This document shows positions 1 through 9,667 of a DNA stretch of 64,000 bases, piece by piece. The notes under the pieces are model-generated. The model made no database searches and was not told the origin of the DNA. It was given only the letters and a program-made list of their open reading frames with translations. The DNA comes from Turritopsis dohrnii. Taxonomy: Eukaryota; Cnidaria; Hydrozoa; Anthoathecata; Oceaniidae. Position 1 is the first letter of the stretch, and each line of letters opens with the position of its first letter. The stretch covers positions 62,001 to 126,000 of the forward strand of contig BQMF02000599.1 of assembly GCA_027922465.2 (NCBI GenBank), given 5' to 3'. The position numbers were made by a program, and so were the translations under genes.

Positions 1-966
1 ATACACACTCACATTCACAACAAAACTGATTTGTTTTAGATTTTTTGGTCTAAGTATGGTAGAGTATTTTACCTTAGAGCCTTTTGTAGGAAGCTGTATG
101 CTATTGTTAGGTAACTGCGACTTCTCCATTTGAATTTCAACAACATGAGTAATACACTCCATCACCTCTTGAGGAACTTCTTGATGGGGATTAATGTTAA
201 GAATGTCACTAGTGGTCAGGACTGGTTTTCTGCAAATGTGACCTTTGAAACCATTTATTGAAAAATTAATTTTGCAAGTGGAACACATTATATTCTGCAT
301 CAATAGGGTGTTAATAAGAACTTGTCCTGATTGTATCGAGTTGATATTGGGTGAAATATAATTGTGGCAAGAAGGGCAATTGCTATCTGTTTTTAAATGT
401 GATGTTAGGCAAACTCCACAGAAAGTATGGTTGCAGTTAACAATATACAAAGGCCTTTTGATCAAGTCTTGGCAAATTTCGCAGATGTAAGGTCTGATAT
501 GATTGTTGATTGAGATTGAAAAATCTGTCAGGTTTAAATCAATAAGTTGCTGTGGCGACATGACATGTAGTTCGTTGATTAACGATGGTGACCAGTTGTG
601 TTCTACTTTCAAGGGTTTGATAGGGCGACCTTTTTTTCGACTTTTGCTGGGTCTTCCACCTTTTCCTTTGCTCTTAAATAAGTCGCACGTGCCACAGTTG
701 TCTGTGATGTGCTCCTTCCATTCTACAGGAATTAACTGGTGAATGGAGCCACGTTTCAATAAGTTATTCATTTTTGCTAGATAGTTATTGCAAAAATATT
801 TGGGGTGAATGTTAACTGTATCTCTTGCGAAATCTGTATTGAAAGCTGAGCAAAGATTGTTAATGTGCTCTGATGTAGCATACTTTACTCTGTAGGAAAG
901 CATATTTCCACAAACACGACAAAGTTTTTCTAAAGCAATTTCGTGAAGTGTGGTGTTGTCCGCCAT
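1..966 (-). CDS. RAG1-like protein, N-terminal zinc-binding region and RING finger (5' part, runs off left edge)
   Basis: An open frame of 322 codons starts at ATG 966 and reaches position 1 without a stop. Residues 15-22 read KLCRVCGN, near-identical to the first zinc knuckle of vertebrate RAG1 (LCRICG). Then come IHPKYFCNNY (about 54-63), matching RAG1 IHPTEFCHDC, and VEW..H..DNCGTCD (about 81-96), matching RAG1 VEWHPHTPSCDIC. A basic stretch GGRPSKSRKKGRP (about 103-115) follows. A C3HC4 RING begins CEIC (about 162) and runs through CNHTFCGVC to CPSC, and a further zinc finger begins CSTC (about 228). This is the motif order of the RAG1 N-terminal region, which in vertebrates is a ubiquitin ligase and DNA-associated regulatory module of the V(D)J recombinase. 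No catalytic core is visible, because the sequence ends first. A possible splice donor (AAG/GTAAAA) lies near position 75, so the open frame beyond it may be intronic. It could be a domesticated gene or part of a transposon. Confidence 0.8.
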   Translation of the reverse strand, partial: MADNTTLHEIALEKLCRVCGNMLSYRVKYATSEHINNLCSAFNTDFARDTVNIHPKYFCNNYLAKMNNLLKRGSIHQLIPVEWKEHITDNCGTCDLFKSKGKGGRPSKSRKKGRPIKPLKVEHNWSPSLINELHVMSPQQLIDLNLTDFSISINNHIRPYICEICQDLIKRPLYIVNCNHTFCGVCLTSHLKTDSNCPSCHNYISPNINSIQSGQVLINTLLMQNIMCSTCKINFSINGFKGHICRKPVLTTSDILNINPHQEVPQEVMECITHVVEIQMEKSQLPNNSIQLPTKGSKVKYSTILRPKNLKQISFVVNVSVY

Positions 967-2042
967 GACAGGTGAAAATAGCTGTACTTTGAAGCTTCGT
1001 AACTTTTTTTAAAAAAATGTTTGCAATGTGTAATAAAATTTAAAGGAAAGATAATCATTATGTTGTAATCTGTATTGTTATTCCTCTTGTGGCAAAACTT
1101 CAGATGTCTGCGAAAAACTACAAAGAAGTGGAATAGTTATTCACCCAGATTTTCAGGAGCTTTTCTAAATTGTAAAATTCGCGGGCTTGTCATTAAAATT
1201 TGACTACTATGATATTTTTTATGGAAAGTGTACACAATAAACTCCATCGTGGGTGGTTTATTTTGTCTCTCATATTAAGTTATGGGTAAGTTTTTGGCCC
1301 TTAAAATCCCCACAGATGGTGGAGCAGAAACGCCAAAGGAGACAATCTCATATTTTGAAACGGAAAATTGCGCATGCTCAGTCTGAGTTTCGCGAAACTA
1401 AGTGTTCGAAACAGCCGTGCAGAGGCCAAGTAACTTTTCAAGATATTAACGTCTGGCCTCTATATCCCGAACCACTACTACAAATTTTGTCCCATCTTGT
1501 GAATTGCATACCAAGAGTATCAGGAAAGTTTTCGATGAACATATCTAACAGTAATTGGTGCACTGCGACAAATCGATACTCACGAGAATATAGTATCCCA
1601 CTGATCATAATGTTTGTGTCCAAATTATTTGTTGACAGCCACGTTAATTACTACACACAAACACTTAAGAGCCTCGATCCACGTTAATTTCCAAACCTTC
1701 ACAAATTTGATTTAAGATCTAACAGGACGCATTAAAAACACATCCGCTTACATTTTGTGTAATATGGTATACGTTTATTAACATCACATCATTGTTGTAT
1801 TTTTTTAAGAGCTGCAATGTTATCCGAGATTATATTCTAAAATATAAACATATACTATATTTGTTTGCAAGGGGGTGCCTTTAAATGATTTTATTAATTT
1901 CGCTAGTATAACGAAGTATTGGTATCGTCGTTCTATGTATCTCCGTGACATTTTGGACGATCTAACTAAAGTAAATAATTGCATAAAAAAAAGCCATGTC
2001 CGCACACGCCTTAGCAACAAAATCTTTTGCAGGCTGACTAAC

Positions 2043-2298
2043 GGGCTAAATTTGGACCAAATTATGAAAGTTCTCCAATTTTCATAAAAATTTGCACAGA
2101 GCACAATTGAAAGGTGCTGATTTCGAATTTGACAGTCATTTTGTCAAATTTGGCCAAAATTGGGCAATTCGGGCCAAATTTGGACCAAATTATGAAAGTT
2201 CTCCAATTTTCATAAAAATTTGCACAAAGCATAAGTGAATGGTGCTGATTTCGAATTTGACAGTCATTTTGTCAAATTGGGCCAAAATTTGGCAATTT
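2043..2298. repeat. tandem duplication, two 128-bp units
   Basis: The unit starting at 2043 recurs from 2171 with few differences. Each unit begins GGGCYAAATTTGGACCAAAT, continues through a CTCCAATTTTCATAAAAATTTGCACA block and ends in GTCAAATTTGGCCAAAA-type sequence. There is no coding potential. It looks like a local duplication. Confidence 0.85.
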
Positions 2299-2420
2299 GG
2301 CAATGCTATATTGAGAATGTTTTATAATTGTTGAGAGTAGATTTGTGTAATTGTGACACCGTCCTGAAGACTTTAAGCCAAATTTGAGACGAATAAGTTT
2401 TGATCTATTTGTTTTGTATA

Positions 2421-2447
2421 ATTGCGAGTTGAAATTCTGCTACCGTT
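2421..2447. repeat. copy of a short dispersed repeat (second copy near 28178-28205)
   Basis: ATTGCGAGTTGAAATTCTGC and its continuation TACCGTT recur with one change near 28178-28205. The 15 bases before each copy are also alike (CTATTTGTTTTG versus CTATTTCGTTTTG). It is probably a remnant of an uncharacterised repeat family. Confidence 0.5.
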
Positions 2448-2592
2448 ATCAACTATTGCATTTCACAGTTTTATGAACAGTATATATTTGTTAGAATTGT
2501 GAGAATGCAATATAGCGAAATTTTCGACTACCAAGTCGTCTTGTTATGATTGAATTAAATACTTTCAGAAGTTATCCTGTCAAGCGATATAG

Positions 2593-2911
2593 ATGAATAG
2601 CGACCGGTTATTGAAAGCAAAGTGCATTGCCCAGGAGCTGCTGAGGAAAGCCCTTGCTAGTAGATTCTCAAGACCACTTTGTATTGAATGCGCAACTGAC
2701 CGCCCGGAGAGTTTAGAAGGTAAACTGTCCTAAAAGAGGTTAAATAACTATTTCTCTTAATGAAGATGTCACCTCTAAACTTCTTACCGAATTTGCATCA
2801 GTTTCCTAGAGAGGTTCTCGAAAGCTGATGTCGCTGCACAAGGATTCTGGGTCAAAAGACAAGCAGTGCACTTTGTAAAGTTTTTAACTCTACAGCTTAA
2901 GTTTATATGAC
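2593..2911 (+). CDS. weak candidate: small two-exon gene of unknown function
   Basis: An ATG at 2593 opens 42 codons (starting MNSDRLLKAKCIAQELLRKA) ending in a good donor GAAG/GTAAAC after 2719. A pyrimidine-rich acceptor TTTCCTAG at about 2811 restores the frame for about 35 more codons (including QGFWVKRQAVHF) to a TGA at about 2909-2911. The predicted product is about 77 residues, basic, with one CxxC pair (LCIECATD). I recognise no family. Evidence is limited to start, phase-matched splice sites and stop, so this may be chance. Confidence 0.2.
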
Positions 2912-3625
2912 TCGCTTATTATATCATGCACTGAATGTTTTGCTGGCCGCTCAAAAAAAACATAGGCAAACATAGATAAACATAGATAAAGAGTCAATTC
3001 AAATATTTCTGGTTTACTATATACAATTTATCTTAAAAAACGTAAATAAATAAATAAATGAAGATATTTTTTTAATTGGAAAAACAAATATCTATATACA
3101 CATCTATCCATTCGAAAAAAAACTATTCAACAACGAACATCAAAGCCAGATTCCGAATATTCAAATGTCATGTCCATTCGGTAAAAAAGGTTACTTGTCT
3201 TGCAATTTCGCCAGACTAGGTTAGAAAACAATCCCCATGATGGTTTATGATAAAGGGTTATCATGACTTTGAACATAATGGAACATCAGACAGATCCGAA
3301 AACAGGTTATTTCCCCAACGTCCGTTTGTTGGTCCTTAGAACGTGACGTCATCATCACAGAAAAAAAAAATAAACAAAACTAGCCAAAAATTAATATTGG
3401 CTAATACACAAACAGAATTCGTGTCTATTGATACCAACTTGAAAACGAAAACCACCAACTTCGTAAGCAGAGAGTGTAACAAACTCATCCTTTTTTGCCA
3501 TCCCATTTTCACATCAACAATTGTAGCATTCATCTTTTGCTAAAGTACTAGCTATTATACATCTCTGTCAACATTGCACTCCGCTATCAATATGTGGCAC
3601 TTCAGCCATCAAAGTGGTACAGCCG

Positions 3626-6600
3626 CTATTGACGTGGTAAATCAGCTAAAAGCTCTCTGACTAGCTGATAACAATATTGATATTGTTCCTATGAAAAAAA
3701 GAATGATGCTTTCAATTCAAATGTAGGCTGTAAAGTGAATAGGCAAGGTTGATGCAAGTTAACTGGCATCACGATTCGTCAATGGACTGTGTAATCATAT
3801 TTTGCTTCATGTGAGGACTGCGTAAATAAGATGTGTTCTCACCTTCGTTTGAATTAAAAGTTGTCGTTGTTCTTTTGCAGATTTAGTAATCGTCGATACA
3901 TCGAACTACAAAAATGGGAATAGGTGAATTGACAAATTAATAATTATCGAAACAACCGAAGATTTGAAATTTTATCGTTGATCAAAAAAAAAAAAAAAAA
4001 ATCCAATAATACTGATTATAATAACTCAGACTTAGAAAGGGAACGCAATCTTTGTTTCTCAGAAAACAAACGAAAAACATTAACAGAAAATAAAGCCTTC
4101 AAATAAACTGTTTCGCATCAACGAACTACATGACAAGTTAAGAAACGCTTAAGAAAACAGATATCGTTAAGTAAGTATTTCATGCATAGGAAATCATAAC
4201 CATATTCAGTCTAACATTCATACAGTTTAGCAAAATATCTTTTTATGTGAATCTTGTTTCGTTTGTTTATTATGCATTTTACTTCTTCAGTTTTCTATAA
4301 TCTTTTGTATACTTTCTCTACTCCATCAAAGTCTCAGAAGACGGAATTATCTATGTTGATGATGGACTTAATGAATTTCAGCCCGCTCGAATATAACAAT
4401 TTTTAAAAGCAGAATTCAAACCAAATATCTCACAAACCTGGATACAAAAGAAGAATATTTACCGTGGCATCTTCCTCAATGGCATTCCAAACACTGTTGA
4501 TAATTACAAATATACCACTGCGACCAACACCACAACTAGAAAAAAAAAATAATGAAAAATTTCTAGAAATATTATTTCAAAGCTAAGGAATTGAAAATGC
4601 CGAATGCAAATGGACTCTTCCTTAATTCGGGATGTAAAATAGCTGGGTATAAACCTGTTGATAAAAAGAGTCAGATTAACAAATTGGTCAGAACTAGAAT
4701 CTGACTTATTATCCTCGATGAGAAACGCGGTTGGGTTGTGTTGGGTCCTGGAAATGTGAAACATGGAAAGTACGAAACTTTCAAAATAATTGACTAAAAC
4801 TTCAATCGCATTGAAATTTGCTGATACAAAATAAAATTTAATAAATTTCCAGATCGTCGATTTTGTTCACAACATTTTTGGAACACAGTGACAGAGTAAC
4901 CCGTCATCAGAACGGGAGGCCGGGGTTGAACACCAGGTCATCATTGGCATACAGGTTCAAACAAAAAAGTGTAGGAGACCGATATATATTTCTCATACCG
5001 GCGTTTCAAAAAAGTGGCAACAAGAAACATTACAATAAATATCCAATTTATTCTTTTAAATTATAAATCAATGGAATCCTTAACTTTTTGTCATTCCCAT
5101 GATGCATTTTTTGTAGGAAATGGAAAAGAAGAAGAAGGGAAAATCGAAAAAATAAGTTCGGAAAAACTAATTCATTTCTTAACGATCATTTCCTACAAAA
5201 AATAAAATATTTCTTTCTAGGTAATATTTCACCTTAAACACCCTGTAGATGGATATTTCGTCTCAGCCTTAAGTTTCAATCAGATTATTTTCACGTTTCT
5301 TCTACTTTAAATGAGTAAACCCATGGGCAAACTCGTCACTGCGATGAACAACAGTTTTATTGAACATAGTGTGTATGTTTCTTTAGAAACGCACTGATTC
5401 GCAGTAATATTTCAACATATTAGTCCACTGGAAAGTCTCCTCCACAAATTTTGACTGAGACAGCCTCCCTCTCACCCACAATTCAATATTGTACTGCCTG
5501 GCTTGTGTGGGAGCAATATGCAATATTGAATTCTGATGAAGAAGGTCTTGACATATGATTTTCAGAGTTTTCATTTCTAATAGAGGTGTCTCCATAATTT
5601 TCGTAAAGGATTTTAGCTAAGTCATGTCACATGTTGAAAAAAAAACTGAAAACTGTAACAATAGTGTGGTAACCAGAAATGTAATGGATTTAAAACTGTC
5701 ATTAATAAATATTTTAGTAGTATTGCTCTTGGTGATGATAAGCACTTACTTGCAATGAACCAAAGTTGGCGAAACACTTTGGAAATTCCGAACGAATTTC
5801 ATGAAGCCCAAAAAATCGATGACGTCCTAGAGTGGAATAAGAAGTTCAGTTTCTGCATTATTGAAATATAACTTACAACCGCTATGAAAGCTTACATGTG
5901 GCACCCCGCTGTCAGGCCATTGGGTGAACGCCGCTTGAGTAATGAATAAAGACTTGTCCATCTGAATAAGATATGAACAAAATCAATCAAAGCAAAACAA
6001 CAAAAACAGAAACCATTGCAGTATTAAAAAGTCAATTCGTTTACCTTTGAGTTACGTAGCTGGATCTGTCGATATAAAAATGTTCCATTATCCTCTTCAT
6101 ACAATAAATCGACTTCGAATCTGAAAAATACAAATTTAAGAAAAAATACACTGTCAAAGAAAACGCTCAGAGTTGATCAGATAATTGTAATATATGGATA
6201 TGCCCGAAATAAACCATTATTAATTGTGCAGAGAATGGAGATTTACCTGTCCAAGATTCTCTTTGGTGATCCTGTAACATTGGGCCAGTACTTGAAGCAT
6301 TTCTCCTGAAACGATGAAAGTTGACATTATGTAAGATAATTAATTCTTTTACCTCTGAATGAAAATTATCTTGACTCAAAATATTTACCTTCCCTCCTTC
6401 TTCTTGTTTAACCAACATGACGATCAACTCAACCTTGTTTTCCCAGATGCATCTCCAAAAATCATCAACAGTTGATCTCAAAGGTGCCTAGTTAGAAAAC
6501 CCGTATTTACTATTGTTTGTTATTACATAGAATATTCAACATAACAAGGTTTTCATATGGTTATTGAATTACACGCTTTTTTTTATAAGAACCAGTAAAA

Positions 6601-9600
6601 TCTGACCTGAGGCTGGCTGTTTTTTTGAGCCTTTCTCAGCCTGAATTGTTCTTATTTTGTTCTTAGCTTTAAGAACATAGTTTCAAGTTTCAGCCTCATT
6701 TTGTTCTTATTTATGGAACTTCTAGTATTGTTTCAGAGTCATCTTCGAAGAGTAATTTTGTAATTATAAATTCAGATACATCATTTTACGGAAATATACT
6801 CTATTCGTTTTAAATTTTCAGCAATATTTCGAATGGCTGTTGATACTTTCGTTGTCAGGCTTCGAGTAAAATTAAAATAAATCTTTTTAAAAACAACTGG
6901 TTAAAAGTATGGTTGCTGTTCGGTAATGACCTGATATGAGTATGCAAGGTAAAAAAACAAACTACTAAACCATTGACCAGTGACAGAATTCACATCATAA
7001 GTTGTTCTTATCATGAATAGTTCTTATTTTATAAGAAAATTCAGGCTTAGTCTGTTCTTAATTTTTGAAACAATGATTTGAGCCTTAGGTTGTTCTTATT
7101 TTGTTCTTATTTTTTGGCAAAATCTGAGGCTCGTGTTCTTATAAAATTGTTCTTATAAAAAAAAGCGTGTAATAAGGAAAACGAAATATTCGTGCACAAG
7201 CAAAGATTTGTATATACGAAATGAAAAAAAGGATACCGGATGGGTAAAAAACACCCCTAAAATTGAAACAAAAAGTTTTCCACTTATTTTTTCAAAAGTT
7301 TTTCAAATTGTTGACTTTTCATGAAATCGTACTCACTTTTGCTAAGCTTTAAATTCAGTAGTTTACAAGAGAATAAACTAACATTCAAGATTACAAATGT
7401 TAGGCAGGTTTTTTTCAGGGCACCTGGTTTAAGATACTTAAGATACGGTTGAGTATCTGACTAACCTGTGTGACGATGTAGTGTGTCTTCTTGTTGTTCA
7501 GTTCAATCTGGTAAAACATGAAAAGTTGCAATAATGTTTGAAGCCTTCAACAATACAGTCACACAAAGATCAGCACAAAACTTTTCGTGAAACAAGTTTA
7601 CATCATCAAGTGCAAATACAATTAAATGATTCAAAGCAAAAATGTTATCTTATATACAAAGTATTGGCTTTGTGCTGATTTTTAACAAAATTTTCACTCG
7701 TGTGTTCTTTTTGCATTTGAATTTGCTTTTGGCTATCGACTTCTACAGTCACACCTTTGTATAACGAAAACTCTAGGGATTTTAAACACGTTGTAAAAAG
7801 TGTCTATTGGAGACAGGTGGTCTTAAAAGAAGATTGTACCATGTAATCTTATTATAAGCAGAGCAAAAACAGAAAAGACAGAAAAGTGCTTCAGATGTAG
7901 TCTAAATCAATTCGATAGAGCTGTCACTAGTCATCTGTAACACTTTCGCTTAAAAAATTTTATAAATACAAATCTTTAAAACATTAGTATATATATCTCA
8001 AAATAAAACAAGGTTTGACCTTAACATGAGATGCATTAATGTAATCTGATTCTTCTCCACCAGTAAGTTTCACGCGATTTCCATCATCTACGGTTTAAAA
8101 AAAAAAGTTAATATTATTAACCAAGGTGGCAAAGTGAAGATCTTACAATTGAGCCAGTAGTTAAAGGTAGAAATGTTTAGAGGATTCTCGGTCTGTATTT
8201 TGCACTTTCCTTCTTACTTATCATACAGATGATTTTAAAATCAAAAAATGACCGATACTTTAAAACACGTTTTAAGGGCTTACTGAAAATCATTTTCAAT
8301 AGGTCTTTAGAAAAAAAAAAAAAGTTCACAGGAGTGAAAACGTGTGAAAGTCTATAAAAGGCTGTAGTCTTGAGGTCTCAAAATGGTGCATAAACATGTG
8401 AATCCAGCTGTATAAAACATTAAAAAATTTTGTTCATAACTAAAATCAGGAAATTATATTCAGTATCAATCCTACATTCTGTATGACCAACAATTTTGAA
8501 TATCTCACATGGGAGTACTGCTTTGTTCCTGTTCTTTTCTCTGTTGCAAACTCTGGTAGCAACATCAGTGGAGCCACCTGTTTTAACTTGACGTAAACAC
8601 TAAAAGGAATGGGCATTAATCAAATTAGTAGTACAAAAGAAATTGTTTTTTTATATTAACAAAGACATACCATAAATTCTGAGTTCAGCTGCATGGAGTT
8701 AATTTTGTCATCAATGCTCTTGATCCATTTAGAAATTCTAGTCGTTGAATAAAAAACAAAATTCTGTCTCTCAATGAAACGATCTGGTGGGAGTTGCTTC
8801 ATTTTCTTAACATCTATCTGGTCATCGTTGCATATTTCTCGAGGATCTGAATGTACTGAACCTCTTGAAGAAATACTACCATCTGATATCATTGAATTCG
8901 ATCTGGAATTTGATCTTGATCGTATCAAGCGAGGAATGCCACTTGTTTTGGTCCCAGATTTTGATGAAACCGTGGATGGAGGCCTTGGTAAAACGATGGT
9001 TGATCCTAAGTTGCTATCGTGGTTGAATGGCAACTCCACGTTCTTACCATTTTCGCCAGTTTGCTGAAGTTTTTTGTCTAATGAGTCCTCAAATTCAAAT
9101 GAATCTTCGATCTCAGAACTGATGACTGACGTTTGGATGATACCATCTTGGTCCATCCCTGGTAGTGAAAAATCTAAAGCTTTCGAATCCACTTCATCAG
9201 ATGAACTCCAACCCACTTCCTCTGAAAAAACTGGTGCAGGAGGTGGCATAACAGTAGGCAATACTTCCACAGAATCATCGATGTTTTCTGCTTCTATCAT
9301 TTCTAATGTCGTGGAAGCAGATTCTTTTGGAGACAGTACTTGCCTTTTGTCCCGTAATTTCACGTAATTTGTGACTGGGGTTTGTGAAGCAGAAGCTTCT
9401 GCAGCTAGTGCTACAGTGTTGTTTTTCAAATGCACTTCGTTTTTATTGTCGTGGCCTCCAGACACAGTACTAGCAAAACCTGATTTTTCGGCAATAAAAC
9501 TTGTTTCAACGTTTATATTTTCGTCATATTCCATACTATCAACCAACTCGTTTTGAGTTCGTAACGGCACAGTGCATTTTGTTGGAGAACTGGGTGGCTT

Positions 9601-9667
9601 GGGCAACGATAGAATTGGCTTCATTGAAGGAGTGGCCTTGTGAATTGGTGACGCGTTATCAGGAAAT
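3626..9667 (-). CDS. PTPN13: PTPN13 exons 34-45: linker and tyrosine phosphatase domain
   Basis: Exons: 9667-8671, 8599-8509, 8087-8020, 7507-7466, 6487-6389, 6305-6247, 6120-6045, 5961-5896, 5826-5750, 4535-4463, 3905-3843, 3688-3626. Class I PTP motifs are readable: DYINAS, QAPLRSTVDDFWRCIWE, KCFKYWP, the WPD loop TQWPDSGVP with its general-acid Asp, the P-loop HCNCGVGRSG with Cys and Arg of CX5R, and the Q-loop QTKEQYQYCYQL. Two departures stand out. The P-loop residues after the catalytic Cys are Asn-Cys instead of Ser-Ala. The phosphotyrosine-loop KNRY reads KNRN, losing the Tyr that stacks on substrate. The P-loop is split between exons 42 and 43. The enzyme is probably still a phosphatase or a substrate-trapping relic; its activity is uncertain. 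Confidence 0.93.

Larger units (their letters stand above)
967..2592. other. intergenic region, no supported gene
   Basis: This lies upstream of the RAG1-like start codon. A 144-codon plus-strand frame at 1253-1687 shows no domain, no homology that I recognise and ordinary composition, so I do not call it. A GCGCATGC palindrome near 1370, of the kind found in NRF-1-type promoters, is compatible with a promoter for the leftward gene, but this is weak. Confidence 0.5.

Noticed and set aside
1253..1687. 144-codon plus-strand open frame
   Set aside because: No domain, no splice or homology support; the composition looks random and it lies in a likely promoter region.
5383..5595. 70-codon minus-strand frame where the PTP active-site exon was expected
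   Set aside because: It shows no PTP motif. The true P-loop exon is at 4535-4463 and the last exons are at 3905-3843 and 3688-3626.
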